Position numbers and translations under genes: made by a program. From Acidobacterium capsulatum ATCC 51196 (GTDB taxonomy: Bacteria > Acidobacteriota > Terriglobia > Terriglobales > Acidobacteriaceae): a stretch of 64,000 bases of DNA. Positions 9,009 to 17,111 of the stretch are shown in pieces (the first letter of the stretch is position 1; the number at the start of each line of letters is the position of its first letter). Below the pieces are notes generated by a model that was given only the letters and a program-made list of their open reading frames with translations, had not been told where the DNA came from and made no database searches. The stretch is taken from the NCBI RefSeq assembly GCF_000022565.1, contig NC_012483.1, forward strand, positions 4,063,357 through 4,127,356, read 5' to 3'.

Positions 9009-10349
9009 ATGAAAATGGCGTCAAATTCGCTGGAGATGCTGCCTTCGGCTGGCAACGGAAGCATCCTGCTTTCCGGCGATCCTCGCTGGCTGCTCGCGCA
9101 GCGCATTGCAGCGAGCGACATCTTCTCGAAGTCGGAATTCCTGCAGAAGTTTCTCCTTCACATCTGTGAGCTGCATCTGCAGGACAGGGACGAAGAAATC
9201 CGCGAGCAGAATATTGGTGTGCGCGTTTTCGGGCGAGCGCCCAGCTACAATCCCGGCGACGACAATATCGTCCGCAATTATGCTGTCCAGCTCCGCAAGC
9301 GCCTGAACCTCTATTTTGAGCGAGAGGGAAGCCAGGAGAGCTTCCGTCTTGAAATTCCCAGGGGAGCCTACATCCCCGTCTTCCATGCCCGGCCCTCGCT
9401 CGCCGGTCCCCAGCCCGCTCTGGCCGCGAGTGCCGAAGAAACTACGCCGATTTCGCCAGCGCCCGGATCCCATCCACAAGTGCCCCCCGCCAGAAAAGAC
9501 TGGCGGATGTTTTTAATCGGTCTCCTCTTTGCATCACTTCTCTGGGGCACATGCTGGCTCGCCTATACCTCTGCTTCTTCTCCGCCGGCTCCAAAAGTGG
9601 CCTCTCGCCCTTTGTGGGCAACCTTGTTTTCGAGAGGACACGATACGTTAATCGTCCCGGCCGACGCCGGTGTGGGCATTCTGCAAAATCTTTCCCAGCA
9701 GCCCGCTAGCCTCACCAGCTATTCCAACGGAGAATATCTCTCCAGTGTCAGGGTGAAGAATGCGGACCAGGGAAGCATCGACGACCTGCGCACTCAGCGA
9801 TACACCAGCATGGTCGATCTGGACATAACAACCCGTCTCTCTCATCTGCCCGAAGTTATTCCGGATCATCTGATCATCCGTTACGCCCGCGATCTTAGGA
9901 TTGACGATCTGAGAGGCAACAATGTCATCCTTCTGGGAGCCATTCATACCGATCCGTGGATCAACCTTCTGCAGGCCAATCTTAATTTCAAATTTGTCTG
10001 CGACCGCCGCGTCAATGATTGCTATATCCTCAACACTCATCCGGCTCCCGGCGAACGGCCGCTCTATCGCAGCAATCTCAAGAGCCCCTATCGCGAAACC
10101 TATTCGGTTGTCGCATTGCTTCCCAACCTTGACCACACAGGCTGGATCCTTCTGATCGAAGGGCTCGACATGGCCGGAACCGAGGCCGCCGCCAATATCC
10201 TCATGAACGATTCAGCCATGCGACCCGTAATTCAGAAAGCCTTCACCCGGAATGGAAAGCCCCGCGCCTTCGAGCTTCTGATCCAAACCGGCAGCCTCGA
10301 AGCCGAGGCTCTCCCCGCTGGGATCGTCGCCGAGCGATTCAGTCAATAG
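9009..10349 (+). CDS. Membrane-anchored winged-helix-like regulator, function unknown
   Basis: A 446-residue protein of a type frequent in Acidobacteria next to TonB receptor genes. Residues 20-120 are the conserved head: FLQKFLLHICELHLQ, then EIREQNIGVRVFGRAPSYNP, DNIVRNYAVQLRKRLNLYF and EIPRGAYIPVF. This has the spacing of a winged-helix DNA-binding domain seen in adenylate-cyclase-associated and CadC-like regulators. A Pro/Ala linker (about 125-160) leads to one membrane helix (MFLIGLLFASLLWGTCWLAY, about 166-185) and a roughly 260-residue periplasmic domain I cannot assign. I infer a one-component transmembrane regulator, probably of the divergent receptor operon. Function is not demonstrated; the DNA-binding reading rests on pattern only. 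Confidence 0.7.
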   Translation: MKMASNSLEMLPSAGNGSILLSGDPRWLLAQRIAASDIFSKSEFLQKFLLHICELHLQDRDEEIREQNIGVRVFGRAPSYNPGDDNIVRNYAVQLRKRLNLYFEREGSQESFRLEIPRGAYIPVFHARPSLAGPQPALAASAEETTPISPAPGSHPQVPPARKDWRMFLIGLLFASLLWGTCWLAYTSASSPPAPKVASRPLWATLFSRGHDTLIVPADAGVGILQNLSQQPASLTSYSNGEYLSSVRVKNADQGSIDDLRTQRYTSMVDLDITTRLSHLPEVIPDHLIIRYARDLRIDDLRGNNVILLGAIHTDPWINLLQANLNFKFVCDRRVNDCYILNTHPAPGERPLYRSNLKSPYRETYSVVALLPNLDHTGWILLIEGLDMAGTEAAANILMNDSAMRPVIQKAFTRNGKPRAFELLIQTGSLEAEALPAGIVAERFSQ

Positions 10350-10541
10350 CGCGCACGTACTCCCGTCGCTTCGGGCAGAGTTCCCCAGTTACTCGGGAGG
10401 TCACTCCTCTCCGCTCAGACTCCGGCCTGCTTCGACGGGCAGGCTTTCCCCGTGTGCAGATATCCACGATGGTCCGCGAACGAAACCGCCTTCCATCGCA
10501 GAGCCGGTCAGAGACGAAGTCCATGGCCCGGACTTGATTCG

Positions 10542-10572
10542 GCCGCCGCTGTCCGCCCTAGGCGGCTTTTTT
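10542..10572 (+). terminator. Intrinsic terminator after the 9009 gene
   Basis: gccgcc (10542-10547) pairs with ggcggc (10561-10566), followed by six T residues. It lies 190 nt past the stop of the regulator gene and overlaps the 3' end of the converging DUF3175 gene. Confidence 0.5.
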
Positions 10573-10869
10573 CTTGCGGTTGCTTTTGTCTCGATGAATG
10601 CGCTCTGAGAGCAGCTCCTTGGCTCGTTCCAGCGAGCGCCGCCGGGAGGCACTGAGTCCCTTGCCGCCGCGATTGATGAAATAGGTGAGCATGCGCAATC
10701 CGGAAACCGGCCCCTTCGGCGAAACCCTTTTCGAGGCCAGCTCGCGCGCGATCACTTCCGGCGACTCCGTAAACAGGCCTTCCCGTGGATGCGTGGAGTC
10801 GCTGGTGACGTTTTTTACCCAGCGGTGATTCTCCGTTTTCCTGTGCGATTTGTGATGGTCAGAAGCCAT
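10558..10869 (-). CDS. DUF3175 family protein
   Basis: A 103-residue basic protein. The core WVKNVTSDSTHPREGLFT, then PEVIARELASKRVSPKGP, LRMLTYFINRGGKGLSASRR and RRSLERAKELL matches the DUF3175 pattern. There is no signal peptide or membrane helix, and the tail is Lys/Arg-rich (RDKSNRKKKAA), which fits nucleic-acid binding. An upstream ATG exists at 10890, but ATG 10869 has gaggaa at the right distance and is preferred. The family is uncharacterised; it and the 49-residue gene upstream lie divergent to Ku-LigD, which raises the possibility of a DNA-repair or stress link (inference). Confidence 0.8.
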   Translation of the reverse strand: MASDHHKSHRKTENHRWVKNVTSDSTHPREGLFTESPEVIARELASKRVSPKGPVSGLRMLTYFINRGGKGLSASRRRSLERAKELLSERIHRDKSNRKKKAA

Positions 10870-10938
10870 GATGTTCCTCGTCGTCTGCATGCTGCCGTGC
10901 GCTTGGTGATCTTGAGTGAGGCTTTCACCGCAGGCATC

Positions 10939-11088
10939 TCAGTGTCTTTTGAAGTATTGAATTTCCCGCTCATGCTGCTGAGCCGCTTCACGAGTGTCGA
11001 AGGTTCCCAGGTTGCGGCGCTTTCCGGTGTCAGGATTTTTCTTGCGCGAGTAGATGCGGTATTTTCCTGATTTCAGTTTGCGAATCAT
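10939..11088 (-). CDS. Small basic conserved protein (49 aa)
   Basis: A short gene: it begins MIRKLKSGKYRIYSRKKNPD, continues TGKRRNLGTFDTREAAQQHE and ends REIQYFKRH. I recognise this as a small protein found in many bacteria, with an arm-type beta-hairpin (GKYRIYSRK...GKRRNLGTF) followed by a helix (TREAAQQHEREIQYFKRH), reminiscent of the N-terminal DNA-binding arm of tyrosine recombinases. aagga lies 10 nt upstream of the ATG. It sits 69 nt upstream of the DUF3175 gene on the same strand and divergent to Ku. No function is known to me; DNA binding is inferred from charge and pattern. Confidence 0.75.
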   Translation of the reverse strand: MIRKLKSGKYRIYSRKKNPDTGKRRNLGTFDTREAAQQHEREIQYFKRH

Positions 11089-11305
11089 TGCAGTCCTTCC
11101 TTCTTCAGAATCGGGCGGGCCCGGCGTGGCTACGTAAGCCTACGCTTCATGCGAGCCTCTTTGCAGTAAGGTGGCCCTACGGCGCAATCGGTTGCACGGC
11201 TCTCTGGCGGCGGCCATGCTGCGAGTCGTGATCAGCGTAGAGATAAGGGCCGGGAAGCAACGTCTTATTTGTACATCGAATCTGACGCAGCAAGGATTGG
11301 TCATA

Positions 11306-12214
11306 ATGGCGCGCCCCTATTGGTCAGGTCAACTCAGAATTTCTCTGGTGTCGTTCGGCATCTCCCTGATTCCGGCGACGGAATCCAAGAGCGAGATTCA
11401 CTTCCACGAGATTGATCGCGAAACCGGCCAGCGTGTGCGGCACCAGAAGGTGTTGCCAGAGAGCGGCGAAGCGGTTGAGAATCGCGAGATCGTCAAAGGC
11501 TATGAATACAGCAAGGGAAAATACATTCCGGTTGAGCCGGAAGATATTCAGAACCTGCGCGTGGCCTCGAGCAAGACGATTGATCTGGAGCAATTTGTAA
11601 CCGTTGATGAGATTGATCCTGCCTGTTATGAGAAGCCCTATTTTGTGCTGCCCGAGAACGCCTCGCAGGCCGAGGCATTTGCCGTGGTCAGAAAGGCGCT
11701 CGAAGAAACCGGCAAAGCCGGCATTGGCAAAATCGCGCTCGCAGGCCGGGAGCACCTCGTCGCTATTTGCGCGCCCGGCAACCCGAGGCTGCTGGGGCTG
11801 ATGGCCTACACCTTGCGCTTTGCTGAAGAGATGCGGAGCGCGGAGCAGTACTTCGCCGGGATCGAAGCCGGCAAAGTGGACCCTGAGCAGTTGTCACTCG
11901 CCCGCGAGCTGATCCAGAGAAAATCGTCTTCCTTTGATCTGAAGAAGTTCAAGGACGAATACGAAACCGCTCTTAGAGAACTGGTCGATGCACGCCTCAA
12001 GCATGTCGCGTTGCCAAGGCAGGAGGTGGCGACGGCGCGCGGCAAAGTCATCGATCTCATGGATGCCTTGCGCCGCAGCGTCGGCGAGGAGAACGGGCGC
12101 AAAAAGTCTGTCTCCGGCGCGCAGCACCGCTCGCGCCGTAAGTCCAAGGGCGAACAGAAGCTCAAAGTCGTTCGTTCTGGCTCGTCGAGTGACAAGCGGC
12201 GCAAGTCTGCCTGA
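11306..12214 (+). CDS. ku: Ku DNA end-binding protein
   Basis: A 302-residue bacterial Ku. The start is ATG 11306 (ARPYWSGQLRISLVSFGISL), preceded by aagga; the frame upstream of it is not Ku-like. The Ku beta-barrel core spans about residues 1-230, with DRETGQRVRHQKVLPESGE, VVENREIVKGYEY-like and SSKTIDLEQFV segments typical of the family. After about residue 255 comes a Lys/Arg/Ser-rich extension (GRKKSVSGAQHRSRRKSKGE), as in many soil bacteria, where it aids DNA binding. Ku homodimers thread onto double-strand ends and recruit LigD. LigD starts 8 nt downstream, so the two are an operon for non-homologous end joining. Confidence 0.97.
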   Translation: MARPYWSGQLRISLVSFGISLIPATESKSEIHFHEIDRETGQRVRHQKVLPESGEAVENREIVKGYEYSKGKYIPVEPEDIQNLRVASSKTIDLEQFVTVDEIDPACYEKPYFVLPENASQAEAFAVVRKALEETGKAGIGKIALAGREHLVAICAPGNPRLLGLMAYTLRFAEEMRSAEQYFAGIEAGKVDPEQLSLARELIQRKSSSFDLKKFKDEYETALRELVDARLKHVALPRQEVATARGKVIDLMDALRRSVGEENGRKKSVSGAQHRSRRKSKGEQKLKVVRSGSSSDKRRKSA

Positions 12215-12222
12215 GAACCCGC

Positions 12223-14928
12223 ATGAAAAAGCAAAGCCGCAGGCCGCCGAAGCGCAAATCTATAAATCACGCGGTTCACACTGCGGCTCGAGCCGCAACT
12301 CGTTCCAAGAACAAGCCTCTCGCGCAATACCAGTCAATGAGAGATTTTGGCGTGACGCCCGAGCCAAAGGGCGCGGCGGGGAAGCGTTTGAACGCGGGCG
12401 CGTTGAGCTTTGTGGTGCAAAAGCATGCGGCCAGTCATCTGCATTACGACTTCCGCCTGGAGTGGCAGGGAGTGCTCAAGAGCTGGGCGGTTGCGAAGGG
12501 GCCAAGTTATTATCCCGGCGACAAGCGGCTCGCCGTCGAGGTCGAAGACCATCCGTTAGCCTATGGTGGATTCGAGGGCATCATTCCTCAGGGCCAGTAC
12601 GGCGGCGGCACCGTGATGCTGTGGGATCGCGGCACCTGGGAGCCACTGGGTGATGCGGCCCGCCAGTTGCGCGATGGCAATCTGAAGTTTCGATTGCATG
12701 GCGAGAAGCTGAAAGGCTGCTGGGCGCTGGTGCGCATGAAAGGGAAGTTTGCGGGGCGATCGAAGCCGTCATGGTTGCTGATCAAGGAGCACGACGAATC
12801 CGAACGCGGCGACGATGCGCCGGCCATTGTGGACGAAGCTCCGCTCAGCGTAGTGAGTGGCCGGGACATGCAGCAGATCGCCGAGGCTCAGGATGCCGTG
12901 TGGAATGCGAAGGGCGCGCAGGCGCAAAGCTCCGCCGCTGCGCATCGTGCCAATGCCCCGAAGCAATCCATGCCCGCCGCACTCCTTCCGCGCGAAATAG
13001 CGGCTACTCTCAAGCGCTTGCCCAGCGAGGCGTTGCCGCGGTTTGTGCCTCCACAACTTGCGACGCTCGTGAGCGAGCCGGGGGCTGGTGAGAATCGCGT
13101 CTACGAAATCAAGCTCGATGGCTATCGCATCGAGGCGCGCGTGGACAAGAAGGCCGATCCGCCGGTGCAGCTTCTCACGCGCACGGGCCTTGACTGGACG
13201 AGCCGGATGCGGCCGTTGGCCGATGCTCTGCTGCGGCTGCCGGTGCAGACCGCCTTGCTCGACGGCGAACTGGTGGTGCTCGAAGAGAAGGGAACGACCA
13301 GCTTCGCCAAATTACAGGCAGTACTGAAGGATGACTCCCGGCATTCACTCACATACTTTGCCTTTGACCTGCTGCATCTGGATGGGCATAATCTGCGCGG
13401 CGAACCATTGCTCATTCGTAAGAAGATACTCAGCGCACTGTTGACTGATTTGCCCGCAAGCAGCGCGGTGCGCTTCAGCGAGCACGTGAAAGGCAATGGC
13501 GAGGAGATATTTCAAAAGGCCTGCAAACTCGGCGCGGAAGGGGTCATTTCAAAGCTCGCGCAGGGCTTTTACCACTCCGGCCGGAGCCGCGACTGGTGGA
13601 AGCTCAAGTGCTATCTCGAACAGGAACTGGTCATCGGCGGATACACGCTCCCTTCCAACGGCACCTATGGGGTGGGCGCATTGCTGCTGGGCTATTACGA
13701 CGCCGGCAAGCTGATCTACGCGGGCCGCACGGGAACAGGTTTCACGCGCGCCACGCATCGCCGCATGCGAGAGCAGTTGGAGGCCATTCGCCGGGGAACT
13801 GCGCCATTTGCAAAGGTGGAGCAGGATGCGCGGCGCGGGGCCATCTGGGTGCAGCCGCAGCTCGTGGCCCAGGTTTCATTCGCAAGCTGGACGACCGATG
13901 GTCTCGTCCGGCAGGCTGCCTTCAAGGGGTTGCGTGAAGACAAGCCGGCAAAGACTGTGCGGCGCGAAGGGGGACAGATGCCAGAATCGGAAGGAAAGGC
14001 GGCGAAGAAACCTCGCGCGAACAGCACCACGGTGCGGTCAGAGCTTCGGCTCACCCATCGCGACAAAGTGCTCGACAAGGATTCGGGCCTGACCAAAGAG
14101 GCGCTCGCGGACTATTACGCCAGGATCGCGCCCTTCATGCTGCCGCACATTCAAGGGCGTGCGGTGTCGATTGTGCGCTGTCCTGCGGGCAGTGACCTGA
14201 GTTGCTTCTTTCAGAAGCACAACAACCACACGCTGCCCGGCGAGATCGAAAGCATTGAGATTGCGAGCCGCAAAACCGGCAAGGTTGAGCCCTTCCTCAC
14301 CATCTCAAGCGCAAACGATTTGCTGGTACTCGCGCAAGCCAGCGTGCTTGAGATTCATGCCTGGGGTTCGACGCGCGACTCTCTGGAAAAGCCGGACCGT
14401 CTGACGATCGACCTTGACCCTGACGATGCCATCGACTGGAAGACGCTGGCCGGCGCGGCTGTGGAGGTGCGCAAGCGGCTCGCACGCGCGGGGGTGAAAT
14501 CATTCCTCAAGAGCACCGGCGGCAAGGGCCTTCATGTCGTGGCCCCCATCGAGCCCGAACATGAGTGGCCCGAGGTCAAAGAGTTTGCCCATCGCATGGT
14601 GCTGGAGATGGAGAAGGAAAATCCTGACCTCTATCTCACGCGAATGACCAAGGCCGCCCGCAAAGGCAAAATCTACCTGGATTATCTCCGCAACGAACGG
14701 GGCGCGACGGCCATCGCGCCGTTCTCTCCGCGAGCGCGCCCGGGAGCGCCCGTAGCGCTGCCGCTGCGCTGGTCTGAGCTCAAGTCGGCGGAGCGGCCCA
14801 TCTTTCGCGTGACGGAATTTGACGGCTGGCGTAAGAGGCTCAAGGCTGATCCATGGCGCGGCTTTCTGCAGCTGCATCAGAGTTTGCGTCTGCCTGAGGC
14901 CGCCCGGGTGAGTCCAGGAGGAAGATAG
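12223..14928 (+). CDS. ligD: ATP-dependent DNA ligase LigD (phosphoesterase-ligase-polymerase)
   Basis: A 901-residue multidomain end-joining enzyme. Order: basic N-terminus (1-40), 3'-phosphoesterase domain (about 50-200, with HLHYDFRLEWQGVLKSWAVA and YGGGTVMLWDRGTW), ATP-dependent ligase (about 280-580, nucleotidyl Lys near residue 296 in YEIKLDGYRIEARV), and an archaeo-eukaryotic-primase-type polymerase (about 610-890, metal-binding Asp pair in LTIDLDPDD, and KSTGGKGLHVV). The order PE-Lig-Pol differs from the mycobacterial Pol-PE-Lig. All three domains look intact. It processes, fills and seals double-strand breaks held by Ku. Co-transcribed with ku (8-nt gap). Confidence 0.97.
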   Translation: MKKQSRRPPKRKSINHAVHTAARAATRSKNKPLAQYQSMRDFGVTPEPKGAAGKRLNAGALSFVVQKHAASHLHYDFRLEWQGVLKSWAVAKGPSYYPGDKRLAVEVEDHPLAYGGFEGIIPQGQYGGGTVMLWDRGTWEPLGDAARQLRDGNLKFRLHGEKLKGCWALVRMKGKFAGRSKPSWLLIKEHDESERGDDAPAIVDEAPLSVVSGRDMQQIAEAQDAVWNAKGAQAQSSAAAHRANAPKQSMPAALLPREIAATLKRLPSEALPRFVPPQLATLVSEPGAGENRVYEIKLDGYRIEARVDKKADPPVQLLTRTGLDWTSRMRPLADALLRLPVQTALLDGELVVLEEKGTTSFAKLQAVLKDDSRHSLTYFAFDLLHLDGHNLRGEPLLIRKKILSALLTDLPASSAVRFSEHVKGNGEEIFQKACKLGAEGVISKLAQGFYHSGRSRDWWKLKCYLEQELVIGGYTLPSNGTYGVGALLLGYYDAGKLIYAGRTGTGFTRATHRRMREQLEAIRRGTAPFAKVEQDARRGAIWVQPQLVAQVSFASWTTDGLVRQAAFKGLREDKPAKTVRREGGQMPESEGKAAKKPRANSTTVRSELRLTHRDKVLDKDSGLTKEALADYYARIAPFMLPHIQGRAVSIVRCPAGSDLSCFFQKHNNHTLPGEIESIEIASRKTGKVEPFLTISSANDLLVLAQASVLEIHAWGSTRDSLEKPDRLTIDLDPDDAIDWKTLAGAAVEVRKRLARAGVKSFLKSTGGKGLHVVAPIEPEHEWPEVKEFAHRMVLEMEKENPDLYLTRMTKAARKGKIYLDYLRNERGATAIAPFSPRARPGAPVALPLRWSELKSAERPIFRVTEFDGWRKRLKADPWRGFLQLHQSLRLPEAARVSPGGR

Positions 14929-14959
14929 CGCTAACAGCAATTGTGTCTGGAGCGGGTAG

Positions 14960-15090
14960 TGTCACTGCCGCTGCGGGCCAGCGCCAGAGTCTCGATCCAT
15001 TGGGGATTGACCAGCAAGAACAGCCCGTCACGGTCGTACACATTGAAAGGCTTCTCGTTTGCACCTCCGCCGACTTGAGCGAGTCCGCAT
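14960..15090 (-). pseudogene. Tyrosine integrase fragment (arm-binding N-terminal domain)
   Basis: On the minus strand one frame reads NEKPFNVYDRDGLFLLVNP; one base later the next frame reads PNGSRLWRW. Together they spell the N-terminal arm DNA-binding motif of DUF4102-type phage/island integrases (K-P-x-x-x-x-D-x-x-G-L-x-L-x-V-x-P-x-G-S-x-L-W-R). The frame is broken between the two and nothing of the catalytic domain follows. I read it as a leftover of an integrated element next to ligD. About 40 residues of match, so moderate confidence. Confidence 0.6.
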
Positions 15091-15144
15091 GGCGCAAAAC
15101 CTAAAGTCCTCGAGGGGCTTCGAGTCCAATAACTTTTGAGGCAA

Positions 15145-15169
15145 CATCTATTCGGCTATGGAATAGATG
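15145..15169. repeat. Inverted repeat downstream of higA
   Basis: catctattc (15145-15153) and gaatagatg (15161-15169) form a perfect 9-bp hairpin with a 7-nt loop. It lies 3' of the HigA-like gene and between it and the integrase scrap. There is no T-run on either side, so it is either a weak stop signal or an operator. Confidence 0.45.
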
Positions 15170-15247
15170 GCCTCGAACTGGAACGCTAATGTGGTCGTAA
15201 ACGAAAGCAGGGGCGACCGAAGTCACCCTATCAGTGGAAGAGTTGGA

Positions 15248-15748
15248 CTACACATTCACTGCCACTCTCTTCTTCATCTTGGCCTCGCTAGTCGAAGGCT
15301 TCGTCTTGCTTGAATTTCGTCGGAGAATGGAGCCTGCCTTTGACGTTTTGCGGACCGGAAGTGGGGCAATCAATAAATCTGCTGAGATGCCCAATCCTCC
15401 TCGCACACGACGGACCATCTCCAAAGTCAATGCACGCTTTCCAGTCAAGATCTCCGACACCCGCGCTCGGCTTCCAATCATAGGCTCAAGATCTTTCCGG
15501 CTCAGTTGACATTGCTCCATTTGGAATCGAATGGCAGCAACGGGAGAAGGCGCATCAATGACATGATGCTTCGCCTCGTAGGCATCAGCTAGAGTTGCCA
15601 ATACGTCCAGTTCGTCACCTTCGGGAGTATTGGGCGAAGCGCTCATGAGAGTCTCAATGCGCGCGACTGCACCACGGTGATCCTCTTCAGTTCGGATTGG
15701 ATGCCGGACCACAACTTTGTCATATGCGCTGGGAGGAGTTTCCTCCAT
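15248..15748 (-). CDS. higA: HigA-like antitoxin / XRE regulator, no adjacent toxin
   Basis: A protein of up to 166 residues of the HigA type that represses its own promoter and neutralises an mRNA-cutting HigB toxin. Key stretches: HPIRTEEDHRGAVARIETLM and PNTPEGDELDVLATLADAYE, then the helix-turn-helix MEQCQLSRKDLEPMIGSRAR with VSEILTGKRALT. A Lys/Arg-rich tail (about 130-166) is unusual. The start is uncertain: ATG 15748 overlaps the upstream membrane-protein gene by 29 nt, while GTG 15712 would begin at VRHPIRTEED just after that gene stops. No HigB-like gene is seen on either side; the usual toxin position upstream holds the membrane protein. It is therefore an orphan or acts on a distant partner. 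Confidence 0.8.
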   Translation of the reverse strand: MEETPPSAYDKVVVRHPIRTEEDHRGAVARIETLMSASPNTPEGDELDVLATLADAYEAKHHVIDAPSPVAAIRFQMEQCQLSRKDLEPMIGSRARVSEILTGKRALTLEMVRRVRGGLGISADLLIAPLPVRKTSKAGSILRRNSSKTKPSTSEAKMKKRVAVNV

Positions 15749-16049
15749 GGAACTGGCCGAAGTGGCGCGCACTGAACATGCTGATGAGCAGGGCGCCGAG
15801 CCCGAGCGGAACTACATGAAGCCACGAGCGGAAATGAAAGTCGCCGACATGGGCAATCAGCAGGTAGGCAATTCCCGCGTTCAAGAACCCCCACAGCACA
15901 TTGATAGTGGATGAGGAGAGCCCTTCGCCCGGCGGCTTTGCAAATGGACTCTGGAAGGCGCGCCCCATGACGCCGGAAACAAGGTGAGGGACGGCGTTTG
16001 CCGCGAATGCGCCGCCAAAGAAGTAAGACACGAGCCAAAGCCAGTTCAT
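15720..16049 (-). CDS. Small four-helix membrane protein, unknown
   Basis: A 109-residue hydrophobic protein with about three to four membrane helices (LVSYFFGGAFAANAVPHLVS, INVLWGFLNAGIAYLLIAHV, HVVPLGLGALLISMF). The pattern GxxxANAVPHLVSGVMGRAFQSPFA and STxNVLWGFxN is shared by small uncharacterised membrane proteins that I have seen in many bacteria; I know no function. aaggag lies 10 nt before the ATG, a strong ribosome site. It is the gene directly downstream of the MarR regulator on the same strand, so it may be a MarR-controlled membrane component. It overlaps the HigA frame at its 3' end. Confidence 0.75.
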   Translation of the reverse strand: MNWLWLVSYFFGGAFAANAVPHLVSGVMGRAFQSPFAKPPGEGLSSSTINVLWGFLNAGIAYLLIAHVGDFHFRSWLHVVPLGLGALLISMFSARHFGQFHGGNSSQRI

Positions 16050-16215
16050 GCTGTAAGACTCCTTTTCGTAAGCAGAGAGATAAGTTCCTGTGTCGTTCCC
16101 GTCTCCTCATGGCGAGGAAAGATATGTCCGGTGCTGTGTGGGATCAAGAGCAGTAAGGGGTATGGCGGTTTCTCCTGGGCGTGAAGGCTCGTCATGAGAA
16201 AGAAAGGGAAGCGAA

Positions 16216-16668
16216 TCAATCCTCGGTCAGCTTTGTCAGCAGCCTCAGAGCTGCACGAAGTGTTTCCTGCTCGCGAGCAGAAAGCTTTTCCGAGATTTTC
16301 CGCGCGAGCCAATCCTGCCTCGCGGCGCGCCCCTGTTTAAGCCACTTGAGGCATTTAGGCGTGAGAGACATCAGAGTCTGCCGGCCATCCGTCGGGTCGG
16401 GTGTACCACCCACCAGACCTGCCTGCTGGAGCGGCGTGATCACGGCGCTCATAGACTGCGGACGCATGCCTTCGGCCCGTGCCAGGCTGGAAACCGTGGC
16501 CGGGCCGCCTTCTTCCAGACGGAGTACAACGGATATCTGCGAAGGCGTCAGATCGCCGTGTTTTCCTTGCCCGCGAAGATGCAGCTTCACCTTGCGGAAT
16601 ACAGTACGGATCTCAAGGGCGATAGCGGATGCGGGTTCGTTGTCAGCAGCCGGGCCAGAGCGGGTCAT
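16216..16668 (-). CDS. MarR family transcriptional regulator
   Basis: A 150-residue winged-helix regulator (start MTRSGPAADNEPAS at 16668; the upstream frame has no family match and would read through the palindrome). The family core is visible: helix RTVFRKVKLHLRGQ, then LTPSQISVVLRLEEGGPATV, SSLARAEGMRPQSMSAVITP as the recognition helix, and the wing TPDPTDGRQTLMSLTPK. MarR proteins are dimeric repressors released by small aromatic ligands or oxidation; no Cys switch is obvious. A perfect 21-bp palindrome lies directly upstream and is the probable operator for self-regulation and for the membrane protein downstream. Confidence 0.92.
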   Translation of the reverse strand: MTRSGPAADNEPASAIALEIRTVFRKVKLHLRGQGKHGDLTPSQISVVLRLEEGGPATVSSLARAEGMRPQSMSAVITPLQQAGLVGGTPDPTDGRQTLMSLTPKCLKWLKQGRAARQDWLARKISEKLSAREQETLRAALRLLTKLTED

Positions 16669-16677
16669 GAAACGAGT

Positions 16678-16725
16678 ATGGCACATATACAGTCTACCTG
16701 TAAAGGTAGACTGTATATGTGCCAT
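16678..16725. promoter_or_regulatory. Perfect 21-bp palindrome, likely MarR operator
   Basis: Left arm 16678-16698 (atggcacatatacagtctac plus c) and right arm 16705-16725 are exact reverse complements, separated by tgtaaa. The inner part tctacc-n6-ggtaga has the size and symmetry of a MarR-family operator. It begins 10 nt upstream of the MarR start codon, and a TTTACA box on the minus strand lies in its centre, so bound protein would block transcription. Confidence 0.75.
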
Positions 16726-17111
16726 GCTGAAAGCCCGTCCGCGCATTTCCGCAGGACCGGGCATCGCGGAGGCCGCTACGGTTCCCATTGCCGTCGAGAC
16801 AGCGGCTTGCAGCATGCTTCGACGCTGAAATAGGAGGCGGGAGACGGATGGGGGGATTCGCTCTCCGAATGACTCTGGCCTTCACGCAGAGGAAATGTCG
16901 ATTCGTGGCTGATCCATGACTCGACGAACGGGCTCGACGAACGAACGCGCGATTTGCTCCAGGTCAATGAACGATACCAGGGGACGGGCCCTTATCTGTT
17001 CCGTTCGCGGTCGCGGCAAAAAAAAATGAGACGCACTGAATCTATTTCTCTTGAGGTTCGCATCTCTCCTCCGAACTGAAAGCCTTGTGCTTTTGAGGAG
17101 GAAGTTGCGTC
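16726..17111. other. Intergenic region upstream of the serine hydrolase gene
   Basis: Nearly 390 bases with no supported gene. It holds a short direct repeat (ctcgacgaacg twice near 16919-16941) and an A-tract at 17021-17029. The only clear signal is gaggaggaag at 17097-17104, the ribosome site for the GTG start at 17112. Confidence 0.4.
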
